In this document: positions 55,276-64,000 of the stretch, in pieces
Position numbering within the stretch: the first letter of the stretch is position 1
Layout: every line of letters starts with the position of its first letter
Position numbers and translations under genes: made by a program
NCBI GenBank assembly: GCA_005408345.1
Contig: SEMN01000001.1
Coordinates: 124,001-188,000, forward strand
Length of the DNA: 64,000 bases
Reading direction: 5' to 3'
Source: Macquaria australasica
Taxonomy: Eukaryota; Chordata; Actinopteri; Centrarchiformes; Percichthyidae
The notes under the pieces: generated by a model
What the model saw: the letters and a program-made list of their open reading frames with translations, nothing else
Told to the model about the DNA's origin: nothing
The model's database searches: none

Positions 55276-55421
55276 CTAATGTGTAAATGAAATGCATTAT
55301 ATACCCTACACAGTGTCAGCAGCATAAAAGCGTGAGTTCATGAAGTATTATTTCACAAGATATTGGCCATGTGATTAAAACCTTTCACTTTTTTACCTGA
55401 TTAGTTGGGTAAATCACCAGA

Positions 55422-55566
55422 GAGAGAGAGAGAGAGAGAGAGTCTGAGAATCTGATTGGTTAAGACTGAAAATGACGCACCACAAATGTTCCCGCTTCCT
55501 GCCTCCCTCCCTCCTCTCCCTTCACTTCCTGCAGCGGCAGTGTTGTGCTGCTTTTGGCTCGTAAAC
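55422..55566 (+). promoter_or_regulatory. putative TRIM promoter / 5' UTR region
   Basis: A GA tract (55422-55441) followed by a pyrimidine-rich, TATA-less stretch containing two ACTTCCTG/CTTCCTG words (ETS-like) leads into the ATG at 55567. The transcription start is not visible from sequence. Confidence 0.35.
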
Positions 55567-62214
<6,648 letters not shown>

Positions 62215-64000
62215 GAGAGCTGTTTTGAGTGTTTGAATTTAGTTTTCTAAGAATAAACACGTATGTATGCCAGTGTTGGCAAGGTTTATCTCAAAGACCA
62301 GACTAGAGTGACAGGGTGATGTTGACCCTTGGAGCCATGTACTGTATGCATTTGAGCCGTTGCTTGTTGGTCTTACCGTTAGAAAATAAGGGTTACACTG
62401 AATAAGAATTACCAGGTGTCTCGTCACACTTTGGTTGTAGTGCAGAGCGTAAGGTTTCTCATATTTTGAGGTAGAAAATTTGAAATTTGGTATCTTTCAA
62501 CCTAGACACACACTGTAGGCTTATACCCTGACTACTGTGGCTGGGGGTTTGGAGAGGTGCTTTGCTGTCTATATCACTGTGTCTGCTGGGATGCAGATGC
62601 CTCAGATGCTCTTGTTGATTAGAGCATATACTGCTCTTATCCCATTAGCAACCACTACTCCATTCTACTGTACATGAATTCATATTGGCTAAGTTTTGGC
62701 CAGGCCATTGTTGGGTAGAACTTGAAGGACACATGACATAGTTATCACATTGATAGTTATTGACAGTTTAAGATTCCCTCATTAATTCTAGCCTGAAGAA
62801 CAGTCGGTCAGTGCTGGTAGTTACCAGAATTATTTGACTCAACTTGACCAGCTTGTACTGGGATTTCAGCTCTGACGATGGTTAGACATCCGGGAACAAA
62901 TGGCTCTGGTTGTTTTGTAGACGTTAATGTCAGTACAGTTCATTTTATCATTAGCTCAGAGTTACATTTTGCAGCTTATTTTATTTGAGCAGTGAGGCTG
63001 AAGGCAAGAAGTCATGCCACTTTGCTTGGTGCTAGAGGTATTTTAAAAATCTGAAACATTTTTATTAAGTCTGCCTGAAAAATGAGCAAACTGTTTTCAG
63101 CAAATTATTAAGCTTTGCAGCCATGTCCCCAAATATGCGGTCACTTAGTGGGTGACACTTTTTAGACGTGTTTTACATTCCATTATCAACTATCAGGATT
63201 CGCGGCCACAAGCCTGGTGGACTTGACTAAAATGAAAACCCTATGGAATGCTGAATGAAAGTTTTTTTTACATGTTCATTGGTTTTATTTGCTTTTTACA
63301 AATTACCTGCAGTATATTCCTTAATTATATTCTTTTTAAGAATCCCGACTATTTATTGCTAGCTGTTGAGTTGGTCCTGGTGCTTCAGTGGGTCCTGACA
63401 TTTTTTAGTCATATTTAATTTTTTTTTTTTTATCAATTAATGCTATTTGATTTTTGAATGTAAAAAGACATGTATCTGGACAAATGTATTTCTTTCCTTC
63501 TGCCATAAACTCTCGTATCTTTTTTTTTTTTTTTTTTTCTCATTTGATGATCTGTATGGGTTTTTAGTTTTGCTTGTGCCGTTTATGGACTTGGAAGTGG
63601 GATGTTGGCCATCTTACAGGGTCATACAGTGACTTTTTCTTTTTTTAAAGGATCTTCTTGAGGAGCAAAGTAGAAACATTTAACAGCATGATCAGTGATG
63701 ATATTTGGCTGTAGGGATGGCCGTTCTCAATCTCAAGTTGCTCCTTATTCAGTTTATTTTTAGACGTCTAAGGTGTTCACGTGTTAGGACTGCAGAACTC
63801 TGTGCTCTTTAACTTTGAATATTTGCTGATAAATGTGTTGTCTAATATTGTATACCTCATTTAATACCCATACATACTTTTCATTGCTGAATTTTATTCA
63901 GGTTTTCCGTTAAGCAGTTGTCTTGATAAATGTGACATAAAAAAAATCTTGGTAGTCCCTGTTTGTGGCCCTTTCATCTGCTATAAATGTACTTAGTGTT
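62215..64000 (+). other. TRIM 3' UTR and downstream sequence
   Basis: AATAAA at 62252-62257 lies only 38 bases after the stop, so the transcript may instead run further, possibly past the window edge. T-rich tracts at about 63420 and 63520; no further gene recognised. Confidence 0.5.
62252..62257 (+). terminator. possible polyadenylation signal AATAAA (TRIM)
   Basis: Only clear AATAAA after the TRIM stop, unusually close to it. Confidence 0.35.

Noticed and set aside
55456..55566. N-terminal extension of the TRIM protein from an upstream in-frame start
   Set aside because: The upstream open frame begins without ATG and has no family similarity; ATG at 55567 has good context and typical TRIM spacing to the RING.

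Overview
The window is nuclear DNA of a ray-finned fish, most likely a percomorph teleost. Evidence: genes split by GT-AG introns, a vertebrate FREM2 gene, abundant (CA)n, (GT)n and (TA)n microsatellites, and several interspersed repeat families that I recognise as typical of teleosts. There are no bacterial, phage or CRISPR features.

Positions 1-52708 (+ strand) hold the 3' two thirds of FREM2 (FRAS1-related extracellular matrix protein 2). I could follow 24 exons with intact reading frame across every junction, giving about 1,964 residues. The first exon is open at the left edge, so the signal peptide and the earlier CSPG repeats lie outside the window. The visible part encodes the last five CSPG repeats, five Calx-beta domains, a conserved C-terminal ectodomain, furin-like basic sites, one transmembrane helix and a cytoplasmic tail ending in a PDZ ligand (S-S-E-V). 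The product is a basement-membrane linker protein of the Fraser complex. Polyadenylation signals lie at 54392 and 54962.

FREM2 intron 2 (4387-18809) contains a nested, same-strand, intronless gene at 13397-15244. It encodes a 615-residue HIPK-like kinase with a duplicated 79-residue tail unit, a 17-lysine tract and a basic C-terminus. About 0.9 kb upstream is a 43-base relic of the same kinase motif. Downstream is a common repeat interrupted by a palindromic element with 6-base target duplications.

Positions 55567-62214 (+ strand), 2.9 kb beyond the FREM2 stop, hold a complete eight-exon TRIM E3 ubiquitin ligase gene of 478 residues (RING, B-box 2, coiled coil, PRY-SPRY), including the 23-base micro-exon typical of this TRIM class. 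Its second intron carries about 130 bases of (TA)n.

The remaining introns and spacers hold mobile-element remnants: a tRNA-derived SINE, several MITE/foldback elements and two copies each of several teleost repeat families. I see no functional link between FREM2, the nested kinase and the TRIM gene beyond shared orientation and proximity.
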